The notes under the pieces were generated by a model. That model was not told the origin of the DNA and did no database searches. It saw nothing but the letters and a program-made list of their open reading frames with translations. Shown piece by piece: positions 40,190-50,904 of a DNA stretch of 64,000 nucleotides. The stretch comes from Prorocentrum cordatum. Its lineage: Eukaryota > Sar > Dinophyceae > Prorocentrales > Prorocentraceae. The position numbers were made by a program, and so were the translations under genes. Every line of letters begins with the position of its first letter. The first letter of the stretch is position 1. The DNA lies in assembly GCA_963575745.1 (NCBI GenBank), contig CAUYUJ010010469.1, positions 386,804 to 450,803 on the forward strand, written 5' to 3'.

Positions 40190-40265
40190 GAAGGGGAAGG
40201 GGGTTTTGGAAAAGGAAAACAAATCATCGTTAGACCGCCTGTGCCCAGAGGGCTGGTGGGATTGC
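40190..40265 (+). repeat. Dispersed repeat with CCCAGAGGGCT core
   Basis: GGGGAAGGGGGTTTTGGAAAAGG, TAGACCGCCTGTGCCCAGAGGGCTGGTGGGATT; see partners at 9600 and 36760. Confidence 0.5.
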
Positions 40266-40551
40266 TCCTGGGACTCTTGTCGGAGCTCGCGTTTGGGAGT
40301 GGCCGGAGATCTAAGTCATTGAAATACGCCTCCCTTCCTGGATGTGTAGACGGCCAGGAATGCGATTTTCCAGTTTCAGTTGTTGGGTTTGATGTTCCAC
40401 CCTGGATTGTCGTGGACTTTCTCGTGCATCTCGGGTTTGCGCTCGATATAGAGAAAGGCGTTAGTCTTCAGGGACCCATCGGGGACAAAACGCATTTACT
40501 TGAGAGGTCTCGGCACGGGCGTCTTCCGATAGATGTCGGCCCAGGTGCTGA

Positions 40552-41484
40552 ATGGCAGGAGGTTGTATTCGCGGATCTGCGATGGTCAGTTCTTCATTAA
40601 ATGCTCGGGCTCAAGAGGGCGAACCTTTGCGAGCAGCCCTCGCGCAGCATGAGCGACATCTCCTGCGTTCCATCGCGGGTGCCATCATCGCGCGGCAAGC
40701 GAAGCTTTGCTGGTTGGTCTCGGCAGCGCGAAGCCTCCGAGACACCGGCGCCCGACGAGCGCGAGGCGCGGCTGTTGCGGAGCACCGGGCGCGATCGCCG
40801 CGGGCTGCAGCTGCGCGGGGGGCAAGGGCCATCTGCGTCAAAGGCGAGCCACCAGTCGGAGAACCCCACCTGGTCAAGCCCTGCGCCAAGAAGGAAGAGC
40901 ACGAGAAGGACGCGAAGGATGCGAAGCAGCAGTCACGCGCCAAGCGCGAGTGCTGCGGAGCGCCGACGAGCGTCGGGGGCAAGAGCCACCTGCGCTTCAG
41001 GACTTGCGCTCAGAGGCCGAGTTCCGGACAGCCGTTTACGGGGCCCCCCAGGGGGAAGAAGGAGTCCCCGACGAGTCCGAGACCGCCACCGTTGAGACAT
41101 CGGGCGGCAAGACATGGCAAAAACTCTTCTCGGCGTGCTCAAACGCGCGGGAGCTCAAGCGCCCATCTTGAAGGTGGCGTCCGAGTTCAGTGCGAGGCGT
41201 GCGAGGGGAATAAGAACAGGCCCATGGAGTCCATCGCGGCACCGCGTAGCCCGGCGGCGCCCGGCAGGGCCATCGAGACGGGCGGACTACCAGCAAGGCC
41301 CGCGCGACAAGCAGACTTTTGCAAGCGCCTGCGCCGCGTGTGCTGGTGCGAGGCGGGGATGTGGCAGTCTCGATCTCAAAGACACGCGCATGCGTTATGG
41401 GGGGGAGTCTCGCAATGCACACTTCTGATTATTATTATCCGTGTGAGTTGTAGTGTTGTTAGTCATATTATTATTGCTGGTTGA
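40552..41484 (+). CDS. Open frame, unidentified (low confidence)
   Basis: A 310-codon frame with Ala/Arg/Ser-rich composition. It has a Lys/Glu/Asp run (KKEEHEKDAKDAKQQSRAKRECC, about 40890-40955) and a C-x2-C pair (CEACEGNKNRP, about 41190-41220). Two other frames over the same DNA are open for 150 codons or more, so the openness may reflect composition. The last 60 bases run into a TTATTATTATT tract. I do not recognise a family. If real, it could be an exon of a host gene or a decayed element protein. Confidence 0.2.
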   Translation: MAGGCIRGSAMVSSSLNARAQEGEPLRAALAQHERHLLRSIAGAIIARQAKLCWLVSAARSLRDTGARRARGAAVAEHRARSPRAAAARGARAICVKGEPPVGEPHLVKPCAKKEEHEKDAKDAKQQSRAKRECCGAPTSVGGKSHLRFRTCAQRPSSGQPFTGPPRGKKESPTSPRPPPLRHRAARHGKNSSRRAQTRGSSSAHLEGGVRVQCEACEGNKNRPMESIAAPRSPAAPGRAIETGGLPARPARQADFCKRLRRVCWCEAGMWQSRSQRHAHALWGGVSQCTLLIIIIRVSCSVVSHIIIAG

Positions 41485-41499
41485 TATTCTTGTTATCAG

Positions 41500-42108
<609 letters not shown>

Positions 42109-43074
42109 GCGTCGTCCGAGCTCCCTGCGCCGCTGCCTGGTTTCATGTGACTTCCGCCTCCCTCGCGCAGTGAATGACGGACCAATCGCTGTAGATGTTC
42201 GCTAGGGGGCACAGGGCGAGTCGACAGCCGACTTCGCGAATAGTTGGAATAGATTCTGCCAGCTTGGAAGGGACGCGCGCGCTCTCCCATGCCCCGCCCC
42301 CCCTCCCCCCCTCGGGGGTCCCTTGCCCCTTATCCCCTTGATGTCCCTTTTCCTTTCCCCCCCCCCAGCCCCGCCCCGTCCCCGTCCTGGTCCACCTCCT
42401 GCCCCCCTCCCCCTCCTCTCCCCCCCCCCTCCCCCGCCTCTGTCACTCTGCTTCCTTCAGCTTGACACTTCCATACCTGTCGCTCCTGTGTCCCTGTCAA
42501 TTCAGTAAATCAGTCATGAGCACTGCTTTGCAAACCATGCTGATACTTGCACGGTGGAGTGATAACCTTTTTCCGAAGCAACGTCGTTTCCATTGCACTG
42601 TCTCCAAAACGAAAAGCAAAGGATGGATGCGAGCAGCCATACTGCGACAGAAAAGGCAGCCCTGGGGAAAGAGCTCGAATCATGGAACACGGTAAGGATG
42701 AACAGAGCCTGGGGCGCGGGGGAACAGGGATGAAGCGGGGGCAAGTCTGGGGATTGAAGGCGTTTGGAAGCGGATGTGGGGGGAGGACGTTAGGGGATGC
42801 GGGGTAGAGGATTCTGCGCCCGAGGGTTCTGGGATTCGACATTGGCCCTGCGCGCACCCGCAAAGTGGCACGGGCAGCCACCAGCGACTTCGACGACGAC
42901 GGCGACGACACAGCAATACGACCGACGAGACCCCACAGAGTGTCATGCGGAGTGGGGCTGGGGGAGGGGCCCGTGCATTTGTTTTTTTGGGCTTTCACTG
43001 GGCGGCCCCGAAGGGTCCCGGCCCCTTCCCGTGGGGTAGTTTTTCGCCCCAGATCCGCTTTGATTCGGAGACGG
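42109..43074. other. Gene-free stretch with C-rich segment
   Basis: 42290-42450 is extremely C-rich. The 60-160-codon frames on both strands between 42460 and 43070 have no motif. Confidence 0.35.
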
Positions 43075-43265
43075 AAAAGAGGGGGGTGATGACTAGGAGG
43101 GGGTGGATATCATGGCGGGGGCCATGATGTTCCCCCAGATTTCATGGCGTTTCTTCTTATTTCATTACGTCCCTGGCCCCCCCGCTAGGCCGCGCACGTG
43201 CCGCCGGTCATGATGTGCACCCCCCCCTCTTGGACTCCCCCTCTTGGCCGCTCCCGAGTTTGATG
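43075..43265 (+). repeat. Dispersed repeat (partner at 20460-20850), shorter copy
   Basis: GGGGTGATGACTAGGAGGGGGTGGATATCATGGCG then GCCGCGCACGTGCCGCCGGTCATGATGTGCACCCCCCCCTCTTGG. The middle found at 20.5 kb is absent. Confidence 0.65.
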
Positions 43266-43524
43266 GCCCTGGGGCCCGATAGCGGGCCCCAGAGGGCGAA
43301 CCGAGGAAAAACGCGTGGACATATCCACATCATATCGTCGGAGATCTGGGGGGGGGGGGGGCGAGGGCACGACCTTCTGAGAAGCTACGGGGGGCTGCCC
43401 AATGCGGGGGAAATTTTCCGGTTCATGCCTGATCGTCGCGGGTCTTCAGAACGGACCCTGTAGGCCCACGTCGAGGAGACACGCCGGGATTGAAAATATT
43501 TGACGGTCGGAGATTTGTGGATGG

Positions 43525-43590
43525 GGGATTCAGGAGGAGGACTCAGAAGGAGGAGGAAGAAGAGGAGGAGGAGGAGGGGGACCAGTGTAC
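43525..43590. repeat. Short GGA/GAA microsatellite
   Basis: GGAGGAGGACTCAGAAGGAGGAGGAAGAAGAGGAGG-type tract. Confidence 0.85.
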
Positions 43591-43719
43591 GCCCAAGAGT
43601 CATCAACGATGTTGGAATAAACCCTCCCTCCAAGTTCCCTCTTCATAGGTCCCTACAAGGGTTCATTTTCACAGGGAATTGTTTCGTTGGAAGACAACCG
43701 TGTGCAGACCCTGAAGCAT

Positions 43720-44375
43720 GCCAAAACATCATCCTCGGGATGTCATCGCCGCGAATCAACCTGACTGTTGCTTCTTGACGATCCCGAATCGTGCCAGAAC
43801 GCCATTCTTGGGACGTCAACATCGCAAATCAACGGAACTGTTGCGCCCTCATAATCCTGAATCCCTCCAAAACGCAATTTCTGGTACGCTGATCATGGGA
43901 ATCCGTGAAACTGCTGCAAATGTTTAAACAGAATATGTGCGGCGCTGAGGCGAGAGCCACATTCTGAAAATGTACCGCCCTCAATCCGTGAAACTCTTGA
44001 AAATTTCTGAAGCGAATGTGCGCGGGGCTCAGGCGAGAGCCACATTTTGAAAACGGGTCGCCCTCAGTCCGCGAATCTCTTGCAGTGTTTAAAGGAATGT
44101 GCGCGGCGCGATGGCGAGAGCCACATTTTGAAAACGGGCCGCTTTCAATCCATGAAACTCTTGCAAATGTTTAAAGACATGTGTGCGGCGCTGAGGCGAG
44201 AGCCACAACTTGAAAATGGGTCGCTCTCAATGTGTAAAATGATTGCGAACGTTTGAGAGGAATGTGCGCGGCGCTAGAGCGCGAGCCACATTTTGAAAGC
44301 GGGTCGCCCTCAATCTGCGAACCTCTTGCAATTGTTCACAAAGAGTGTGTGCGGCGCTAAGGCGAACCGCCCAGC
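43720..44375 (+). repeat. Tandem ~82-bp repeat array
   Basis: GAGAGCCACATTTTGAAAA-type units at 43952, 44035, 44116, 44198 and about 44279 (last partial at 44361) give an 81-83-bp period. Each also carries GTCGCCCTCAAT, CGTGAAACTCTTGCAAATG and TGTGCG.GGCGCT. More diverged relatives fill 43720-43920. Copies differ by 10-25%, so the array is old. Confidence 0.82.
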
Positions 44376-44424
44376 CCGCCCTAAAAACTTGCTTCGGGGT
44401 GCGACAGGGAGAAATTGTTCATAA

Positions 44425-44465
44425 GAATGTAGGGGGAGGAGGGGGGGGAAGAGGAGGGAGAGGAG

Positions 44466-44506
<41 letters not shown>

Positions 44507-44555
44507 GGAGGAGGAGTCGGGAGGAAGAGGAGGAGGAGGAAGAGCAGGAGGAGGG
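44425..44555. repeat. (GGA)n microsatellite
   Basis: GGA with GAA and GGG interruptions. Confidence 0.92.
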
Positions 44556-44699
44556 CCAGCACGCACCGACACGGCGTGGCAGGCCCCGCCGGAAAGTGGC
44601 CAGCGCCAGCGCCGCCGGGAGCGACGTGTTGGAGGAGGTCACGGAGGTGTTGGACTAAAGAGGCCCTTCCGCGGCCTGAGGGTGGCCAAGCGTGCCGCT

Positions 44700-44756
44700 G
44701 CTGCTTCCTCCTCCTCCTCCTCCTCCTCCTCCTCGTCCTCCTCCTCCCCTCTGTCA
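44700..44756. repeat. (TCC)n microsatellite, opposite strand sense
   Basis: About 15 TCC units, i.e. GGA on the minus strand, 150 bp from a plus-strand GGA tract. Confidence 0.92.
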
Positions 44757-45745
44757 GCGTGACCCTTCGCTGGAGTGCCCTTTGTTGCGGGTCTGCAGGG
44801 GGTCCCCCTCCAACATTGGCCTGCGCGCGTGCAGTTGGCCACCACTCGGCCCCCCGAAAGCCGCGCACCCAAGGTCACGCTCGACTTGGGTCACTCTTGC
44901 GTGTAGCCGCGCACCAAAGGTCACCCGAACAACACCACGCCCTTCACTGAGCGGCGTGGAGCGGCGTTGCGCGGTGAAGGTTTCCAGGTCCCTCCATAGA
45001 GAATCGGATGAATTCGACACGCGAGATACCGATACTGCTGCCGCTCCCTCGTCGCCACGTCCAGGTTCCTCTTGAGGTCATAGTCAGAGCGCACTCCGGG
45101 AGAGGGCCGTGGAGTTGCGGTATCGGTATATGTTTGTTCCCCCCACTCTCGCTGTCTGCCTCCCCCTCTGTCTGACTGCCCCTCCCTCCCCTCTTCCTCC
45201 CCCTTGTCTCCCCTCCCCTCCCTCTCTCCGCCCTCCGCCTGCCCCCCTCTGCCTCCCCCCTCTCCTCCCCTCCCCTCCCCTCTGGCCCCTTCGTCCTCTC
45301 TCTGGCCTCCCCTCATCCCCTTCCTCCTCGGGTTCGGGAGGCAGGCATCGGGGTCCTGGGTCGGACGTTGCCATCCTCCCACGCGGGGCGGGGTCGCCCT
45401 TGGGGGTGGGGGATCAAACGAGGGTGCCTGTAGGGGCGGGGAGGGGTGGGGAGGGGGAGGAGGGAGGGGGGAGGGGGAAAGGGAGGAGGGAGCTATGCTT
45501 CGGACAATGTTGTTCCGGACTGCCCCAGGCCCAGGGGTTTGTCCGCGGGGCAGGGCGAATCCCAGTCGCGGGGAAACGTCGGCCCCCCGGGCCATCGGGC
45601 CTCGCGCCACGAGGAGCCGATACCTTTGGCGGGGGAGCGCGGCGGCCCTGTCCGCCGGGGGGGGCAGGGAGGGCGCGTCCCGACCGGCCAACTGCCTCCC
45701 GGGGTCCCCAGAGCGCGCCCCGTCCCTCCCGAGGGTGGCGGGAGT
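44757..45745. other. Gene-free, C/T-rich then G-rich stretch
   Basis: 45130-45340 is CCCCTC-rich and 45420-45490 is GGGGA-rich. Several overlapping frames on both strands follow this bias. A CGCGCACC(C/A)AAGGTCAC word occurs twice (about 44862 and 44909). No supportable gene. Confidence 0.4.
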
Positions 45746-45747
45746 CG

Positions 45748-45905
45748 GAGGTGGATAGACCTCCTACCCTGACGCGTCGATGAAGGAATCGGCCGTCTTC
45801 GGTGCGCGAGAGGGCGTCGCGGCCGTCATTTTTGCGGGTTCGGGTCCGTCGGTTTCGGTCTCAGGCCGTTTTCACCAAGGGGAGGTTTGCTGAAGGGAGG
45901 TTTGT
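45748..45905 (+). repeat. R2 dispersed repeat, copy 3
   Basis: TAGACCTCCTACCCTGACGCGTCGATGAAGGAATCGGCCGTCTTCGG then GCGTCGCGGCCGTCATTTTTGCGGGTTCGG closely matches 22552-22705. Confidence 0.75.
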
Positions 45906-45977
45906 CTACCGCTGAGGGAGGGCGGGAAGGGCGGCGGGAGAGGGCGAAGGGGAAGGGGAGGGCGGTGGAGGGGGGGG

Positions 45978-46085
45978 AGGGGAAAGCTAGGTGCGCAGGC
46001 GTCTTATCTGACGTCCTACCCCTCCCTCCCATCCCTTGCCATGGCGTAGATCTCCTCTCGATTCGCGCAGTCGGATATCGTAGCA
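45978..46085 (+). repeat. R5 dispersed repeat, copy 2
   Basis: AAAGCTAGGTGCGCAGGCGTCTTATCTGACGTCC, TACCCCTCCCTCCCATCCCTTGCCATGGCG matches 38645-38745. Confidence 0.75.
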
Positions 46086-46250
46086 TGGCATAGTATTACA
46101 TGGCATAACATGGCGTTGAAGATCAACGCGTAGCATGACATAGCATGGCGTGGCACTGCGTAGTCAAGCACTGCATATCATAGCATTGCAGCTGAAGGCA
46201 TGGCATCGTACAGCGGAACACAGCATAGCATTGCATTGCATGCCATGGCA
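46080..46250. repeat. Degenerate GGCATAGCAT-type pentamer repeat
   Basis: Imperfect GCATA/GGCAT units, akin to the GCTAT satellite at 19885-20202 read on the other strand. Confidence 0.6.
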
Positions 46251-46257
46251 TGGGACT

Positions 46258-46465
46258 GGAAATGAGGCCAGCGCTTCAGCGGGAGCACGATTCGGAACGA
46301 GCAGAAGCGCGGAAATGAGGCCAGCGCTGCAGCGGGAGCATGATTCGGAACGAGCGGAAGCGCAGACATGAGGTTAGCGCTGTAGCGGGAGCACTATTCG
46401 GAACGAGCGGAGGCCCAAAAATCAGGCCAGCGGTGTAGCGGAAGCAACTTTTCGAAGGACCAGAA
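46258..46465 (+). repeat. Tandem 53-bp repeat, four units
   Basis: AATGAGGCCAGCG at 46261, AATGAGGCCAGCG at 46314, CATGAGGTTAGCG at 46367 and AATCAGGCCAGCG at 46420. Each is followed by AGCGGGAGCA and GATTCGGAACGAGCGGAAG words. Confidence 0.88.
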
Positions 46466-46737
46466 AGAAATTGTTGTGTACAAACACATGTGAAAGACCA
46501 GCTCGCCGGAATCTTGTGTAAAAAAGGCGGGTCCGCTGTTCAAGACGTCGGAGCCGAAACCCTTGCAAACGCCGAAACCGCGAAAACGCTACCTTTGCCA
46601 GTCCCCGTGGTTTCATTTAGGGTTGTCCAAGCGTTCTTGGGCAGGGGTGGTGTGGTTTTCCTTGAGATTCAAAAAGCCATTCCGAAAACCACGGTTTTCA
46701 CTAGCGAACGCATGATTTTCTCAAGCGAAAAGTATGG

Positions 46738-46830
46738 CCTTTCGCATGCGAAAGGTATTGCTCTCGTATGCGAAAGGTATAGCTTTCGTACGCGAAAGGT
46801 ATGCTTTTCGTACGCGAAAGGTATGCTTTT
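46738..46830. repeat. Tandem 22-bp palindromic repeat
   Basis: GCGAAAGGTAT-type units at 46748, 46770, 46792 and 46814 have an exact 22-bp period. The first is a perfect 18-nt palindrome, CCTTTCGCATGCGAAAGG (46738-46755); the others keep TTTCGTA(C/T)GCGAAAGG. Several CCCTAGGG palindromes follow at 46831-46870. Possible protein-binding array; nature unknown. Confidence 0.8.
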
Positions 46831-46859
46831 CCCTAGGGGCTCCTGATCCCTAGGGTTCC

Positions 46860-47786
46860 CTAGGGATTCCTACGATTCCCTGGGAAGCCCTGGCCCCCTA
46901 GGGATTCTAGGATTCCCTGAGGGGGTGTCGATCCTGTCCATGGTCTCGTCTGGGGATTTCGGGACTGCTCAATTAGGGTCGAGTCAACCCTTGGGATCAT
47001 CTCGACCTCATTCGCTACCTCCGACCATGCCTTGCGTGCCGTGCTGGAATCACATTGCTCGAACGCCTGGTCCGCATCGGCAACAGCAATGGACACGTGG
47101 CGCATGCATTGACCACATCGCACACAATGAGGTTCAACAGAAGGAGGGAGTTAGGCACGGAGGGCTCGCACTTCGGATGTTGCATCGCTCAAGTTGAACA
47201 CCTCCGAGCTGAGGCCTGACCGTTGCAGAAGGTCCCGCACCGCGCGACTTCTGATCTGGAAGCCTCGGGATCCAGGAGCCTCCGAATAGTTTACCACACG
47301 TCTCATGCAATTGTGGTTAGGTTTCTGACATATCTCCTGGCTTGTGTGAGAACAACATTTTCCTATGACCGTAGGGGAGACGTACGGCGGCCCCGCCTCC
47401 GCCGTGATCGGCGTTAGGTATTGTGCCGCGCGGGTCCACGGCGGGAGTGTGGCAATGGCGCGGCCCCACATCCGCACCGCAGCATCACGAGGCGAGATGC
47501 CCAACCTGAGCTTCCAATCTGGGCCTGTCAACGCGAGTTGATGTAGAAAACGAATCATGCCATTGCCATCGCACGCCCACACCTTGTCACACTCCTTGTC
47601 ATCTGATCTGATCACGCACTCGCTGTTGTCATCCAGGGCGTCATACGTGATGCTCTCGAGCTGTTCCCACTCTGGTGGCGGGGCTAGAGGCTCGATCCAC
47701 TTCTGGGTAACCCAAAGGTGCAGGCGTCGGAGCCCACGTCGGAGGACAGGCTGAGGAAGGCGGGCCCGTTGGGCCCACTCACGCAC
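46860..47786 (-). pseudogene. Reverse-transcriptase N-terminal part of a non-LTR retrotransposon, broken
   Basis: The minus frame ending at 47151 (LHLWVTQKWIEPLAPPPEWEQL...VWACDGNGMIRFLHQLALTGPDWKLRLG...TPITAEAGPPYVSPTVIGKCCSHTSQEICQKPNHNCMRRVV...) and, after a frame break around 47125-47150, the frame 46860-47123 (MRCGQCMRHVSIAVADADQAFEQCDSS) read as one protein. The K-x-K-C...C-x(n)-C-x-R series, the CGQC pair and the 'VADADQAFE' block (a motif-A-type Asp series) resemble the fingers/palm region of a dinoflagellate LINE reverse transcriptase, from memory. The rest of the palm is missing; simple repeats follow on the 3' side. ATG 47786 is only the first Met of the open frame; the coding sense seems to extend upstream in another frame. 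Confidence 0.5.
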
Positions 47787-47809
47787 CGCCGCCTTAGCCT
47801 CGCCAAGGG

Positions 47810-48118
47810 CCCGTGGACGTCGAAGTCGTGGCCACTGAGGAAGACGCCATGGGCCTGCAAGACGGGTGTGGCGCCATGGAGGAGATGGGGAAACTTCAGG
47901 TGGTTGCGGTAGTGCCGTTGTTTCATACGTCGCACAGAACCTGGTGGTTGATGCATGGTATTTCCAACACCGCTGCTTCTGGCACGATGTCTTGGGTCGG
48001 TGCGGGCCTCATGGAGCGCCCCGTGTATCTCAGGGATGGCGAAGAAAACTGACGATGCCGACAGTCCTGGAATTCAGCCGGTAAGCGGTGGAGCGGAGGT
48101 CGGGCTCGTGGCATTTGG
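47810..48118 (-). pseudogene. Protein-like remnants upstream of the RT fragment
   Basis: Minus-strand pieces such as SLRYTGRSMRPAPTQDIVPEAAVLEIPCINHQVLCDV (about 47923-48050) are more protein-like than their surroundings but are broken by stops and frame changes. By position they could be the 5' part of the same decayed LINE. I cannot name a domain. Confidence 0.25.
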
Positions 48119-48282
48119 TCAGGAGGGAAAGAAACACACAGACACAATTAATCGTCGACTCCCCAGGAACATGTGGGAAAATATGGGAAGTGGGGGGGGA
48201 GACAGAAACCCAGAACATATGGACAGATATGGGGAACCATTTTTTTTGTGTATTTGTTGTGTGTCCTTGGGCCCCTTGAATG
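48119..48282 (+). repeat. R1 dispersed repeat, copy 6 (near full length)
   Basis: GGAGGGAAAGAAACACACAGACACAAT, TCGTCGACTCCCCAGGAACATGTGGGAAAATATGGGAAGTGGGG, CAGAAACCCAGAACATATGG and the end GTGTGTCCTTGGGCCCCTTGA. It interrupts minus-strand protein remnants, so it seems to have inserted into them. Confidence 0.8.
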
Positions 48283-48381
48283 GTGTGGCGCTGTTCTCTG
48301 GCGATGGCAAGACCTGAGGAAAGTATCCGCCACCGATACTGCACGGTATCGGTGAGCTGCAACTCCATGCTTCTTCTGGTG

Positions 48382-48564
48382 TCAGAGCAAGTGAAGATCA
48401 TGCCACTTCGCTGCCAGAAACGCGAGCGGCAATCCCACGCGCTCGGGCTGGAACAACCGTAGCGGTCCGATCTCCCCCGTCTTGAGGTAGTGCTCGGCCT
48501 GCTGGAGGCGATAGAGGGTCCCGTAGGGGACCGCCTCTGAGAGCGCGCCAGGGTATGGTGTCAA
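48382..48564 (-). pseudogene. Protein-like remnant, unidentified
   Basis: A 60-codon minus frame (TPYPGALSEAVPYGTLYRLQ..HYLKTGEIGPLRLFQPERVGLPLAFLAAKWHDLHLL) has balanced amino-acid use unlike repeat artefacts. A one-base shift upstream would extend it. It lies in line with the RT fragment at 46860-47786 and may belong to the same element (endonuclease side); that link is inference. Confidence 0.3.
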
Positions 48565-49085
48565 AAGGTGGACACGGTGGTCACCTGGGGGACCTCGTGG
48601 TTCGCGTCAGCGAAAGTCGACGTCTAGTCAGGCGCTGTAGTTCGAGATCTCGGCCCCCTTCACCATGGCGGAGACCTCCTGCGTATGGGTCGTCGTGATC
48701 GCTGCATGGCATGGAAAGATCCTGCCCCGCGCCTCCGGCTTGCTTCCAGCTCAAGTGAATCCGCTACATTGTAAGATGGCGTGTGTCTTCGAAGGATCAT
48801 CGTTTCGAAGTGAGAAACTTGTCGTCTCCGTCCTGAGAAGGGCCGCTGGAAGAACATGCAAAGGTCCAACACTCTTTCGAAGCAACCGATATCCCGGGCA
48901 CCGTCCTGGGTCTTGGCCCGGGTGCAGGACGGCGCGGCTATGTTCAGCGATGCGTCCTAACAGGCTTGGTAGTCGTCCTTCTCTTAGTACTGCCTTGCCG
49001 ATGCGAGCCCGAGTGGCTGCCTAGCGCGGGGGCAACTGCTTGGACAGGGCCCGGTGGTGGGCCGAGAAAGCATGACATTAGGGAC
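48565..49085. other. Gene-free stretch
   Basis: A 119-codon plus frame at 48665-49024 has no motif. No repeat structure is evident. Confidence 0.3.
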
Positions 49086-49086
49086 A

Positions 49087-49483
49087 TCATAAGTTAAGGG
49101 GATCCTCCCACGCCTGAAGATCTACTCGAAAATCTGGAGTTACAGCATTCACGAGCTTTTTTGCCCATCTGTGTACCCTCTTCTGCTGGAAGGCTCTGCG
49201 CATGCGCGACATGCCTGGCACACAGAGAGCCACCCTGCAACTGAACTCCATAAGTATACGCCGCGTAACGGTCTGTGCGCTGGAGGGCTTCTGCGACAAA
49301 CTCCATTCGGATGGCCAGCATACTGGTACGTCTTGCCACTGCACGCTGATGGTTCCGTTGCTCCCGCATCCACGCGCGAAGGCTCCTCTCCTGGGCGTGT
49401 GTCCTGGTATCTTCCTCTCGTGCATTTTGCAGCGACCAGCTGCCGCGCCTTCTGGACCTGCTTCTTTTTGCCGCCCCCCTCAC
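49087..49483 (-). pseudogene. Protein-like remnant, unidentified
   Basis: Two minus frames share the signal: RSLRAWMREQRNHQRAVARR..MLAIRMEFVAEALQRTDRYAAYTYGVQLQ in one, and FQQKRVHRWAKKLVNAVTPDFRVDLQAWEDPLNL in the other. A frameshift near 49200 would join them. Helix-rich and basic. I do not recognise the family; a retroelement protein is likely given the neighbourhood. Confidence 0.3.
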
Positions 49484-49599
49484 CTGCCCTTGTTTCCTGG
49501 GGTTATCCTGTACTCGGTCCCACTGTCCATGGTTTCTGCAGCGATCAGCTGCTCCTTGGGTTCGCCATCGCCTCCCATCCTATCCTCCGTGCGTTTGCA

Positions 49600-50690
49600 G
49601 CGATCGGCTGCCGCCCCTCATCGCCCCTCGTTCCTTGCGTTTGCGACGATCAGTCGCCGTCCCCCTGCCTCGCCTTCTCGTGGGGCTACTGACTGGCAGG
49701 CACCGCTCGAGGTTTCCGCCTTGCGCTGGCACTCGGGCTGGCGCCTAATACTGCGGACCCCCCGCGGCCGGGTCCGCCGGCGCTTGCCCTGCTGCCGTCC
49801 GGGGTACCTGCCGCGCACGGGCGGCGGCCGCCAGAGGGCCCCTGCCCCCGGCGACGCACCCTGGGTCGCCTCCTGGCCGGCAGCCTGTCATGAATATGAA
49901 CTGCTGCAGCTGCTGCCAGGTCTGGGCTGCGGGCGGGACGCGCTGCTGTTTGAGTCAGGGATCCCCCTCGCCCGCTGAAGGCGTTCGTCGGCATGGTCTC
50001 CCTGGTGACGCTCAGGCTCGGCGGCGGCCTCGGCTGTGGCCCTCGCCTCGGGCTTCTCACTGCGGGCTGCTGGCTGCTGGGCTGCCGGCCGCCCGCCGCG
50101 CCAGGGCGCGGGGTTCTCGCTGCGGCGGCGCTGCGCTCGTCTTCCCGGCGCCGCGTGCTCGCGGTCGCCATGGGGCGCTCTCTCTGCACGGCGCCGCCGA
50201 TCCGGCCACTGCAGCTGCCTCCGGGTCTCGGCGCGCTGGGCGCCCTGATGGCTGGTCGCGCTGCTCGTGGCTTCTCTCGGCGTCCGCGCTTGCCCATGCT
50301 GAGGGGGGCCTCGGACCTGCTCGGTGGAGGGCCCGGAGCGGCCGCGGCCCGACCGTCTTCCGCTTCTTCCTCGCGGTGCTGGTCTTCTCCACGTGTCGGC
50401 GCTCGTCTGCGCGCCCTGCTCGGTACTTGGAGGCCGTTTGTCTCTTCGGCACCCGCTTGCGCTCCTACTGCGTCTTTCACGCCCGTCACGGAGTGACTGA
50501 GTCGTTCTCGCTGCTCCTGCTGGCTCGCTTGCTCGCTTCACGTCGTGAAGACCTTCTGGGTCCAGGACTTCGTGTTCGGCGCGCCACCTGGTGCGCAGGG
50601 CATGGACGCCGGCTTCCCTCCTCTGGTCACCGCCGTCCTGGGTAGGTGTGGCGCACTCGGACACCCCCCTCGTCGGCATCCTGGGGTGCC
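49600..50690. other. G+C-rich, multi-frame open region; no gene chosen
   Basis: At least five frames on both strands are open for 130-270 codons because A/T-containing stops are rare here. The Arg/Ala/Pro-rich products show no motif. GATCGGCTGCC/GCGATCAGCTGC-type words recur near 49430, 49545, 49600 and 49650 (about 55-bp spacing), so the left part is a degenerate tandem repeat. Confidence 0.35.
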
Positions 50691-50904
50691 ACCTTCCCCG
50701 GCGCGGGGTCGTCCTGCTCCGCTTCGCACCTGCGTCCTACCGCGATATTGTTTTTATGGTCATCGTGCCGGTCTGCCAGTTCCTGCGACCTATTGGACGT
50801 TGAGCCCGCTTCCGAGCTGGGCGTTGCTCCGTGCTGTTGTTTCGTGTTTTTCGGCGCGGCCCGCCCTAGCTTTGCTTGGTTTTCGACTTGCTTCGCGAGC
50901 CCGC

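Noticed and set aside
49600-50680. Arg/Ala-rich proteins of 250-267 codons on either strand
   Set aside because: Overlapping frames are equally open on both strands because of G+C content; no motif favours one.
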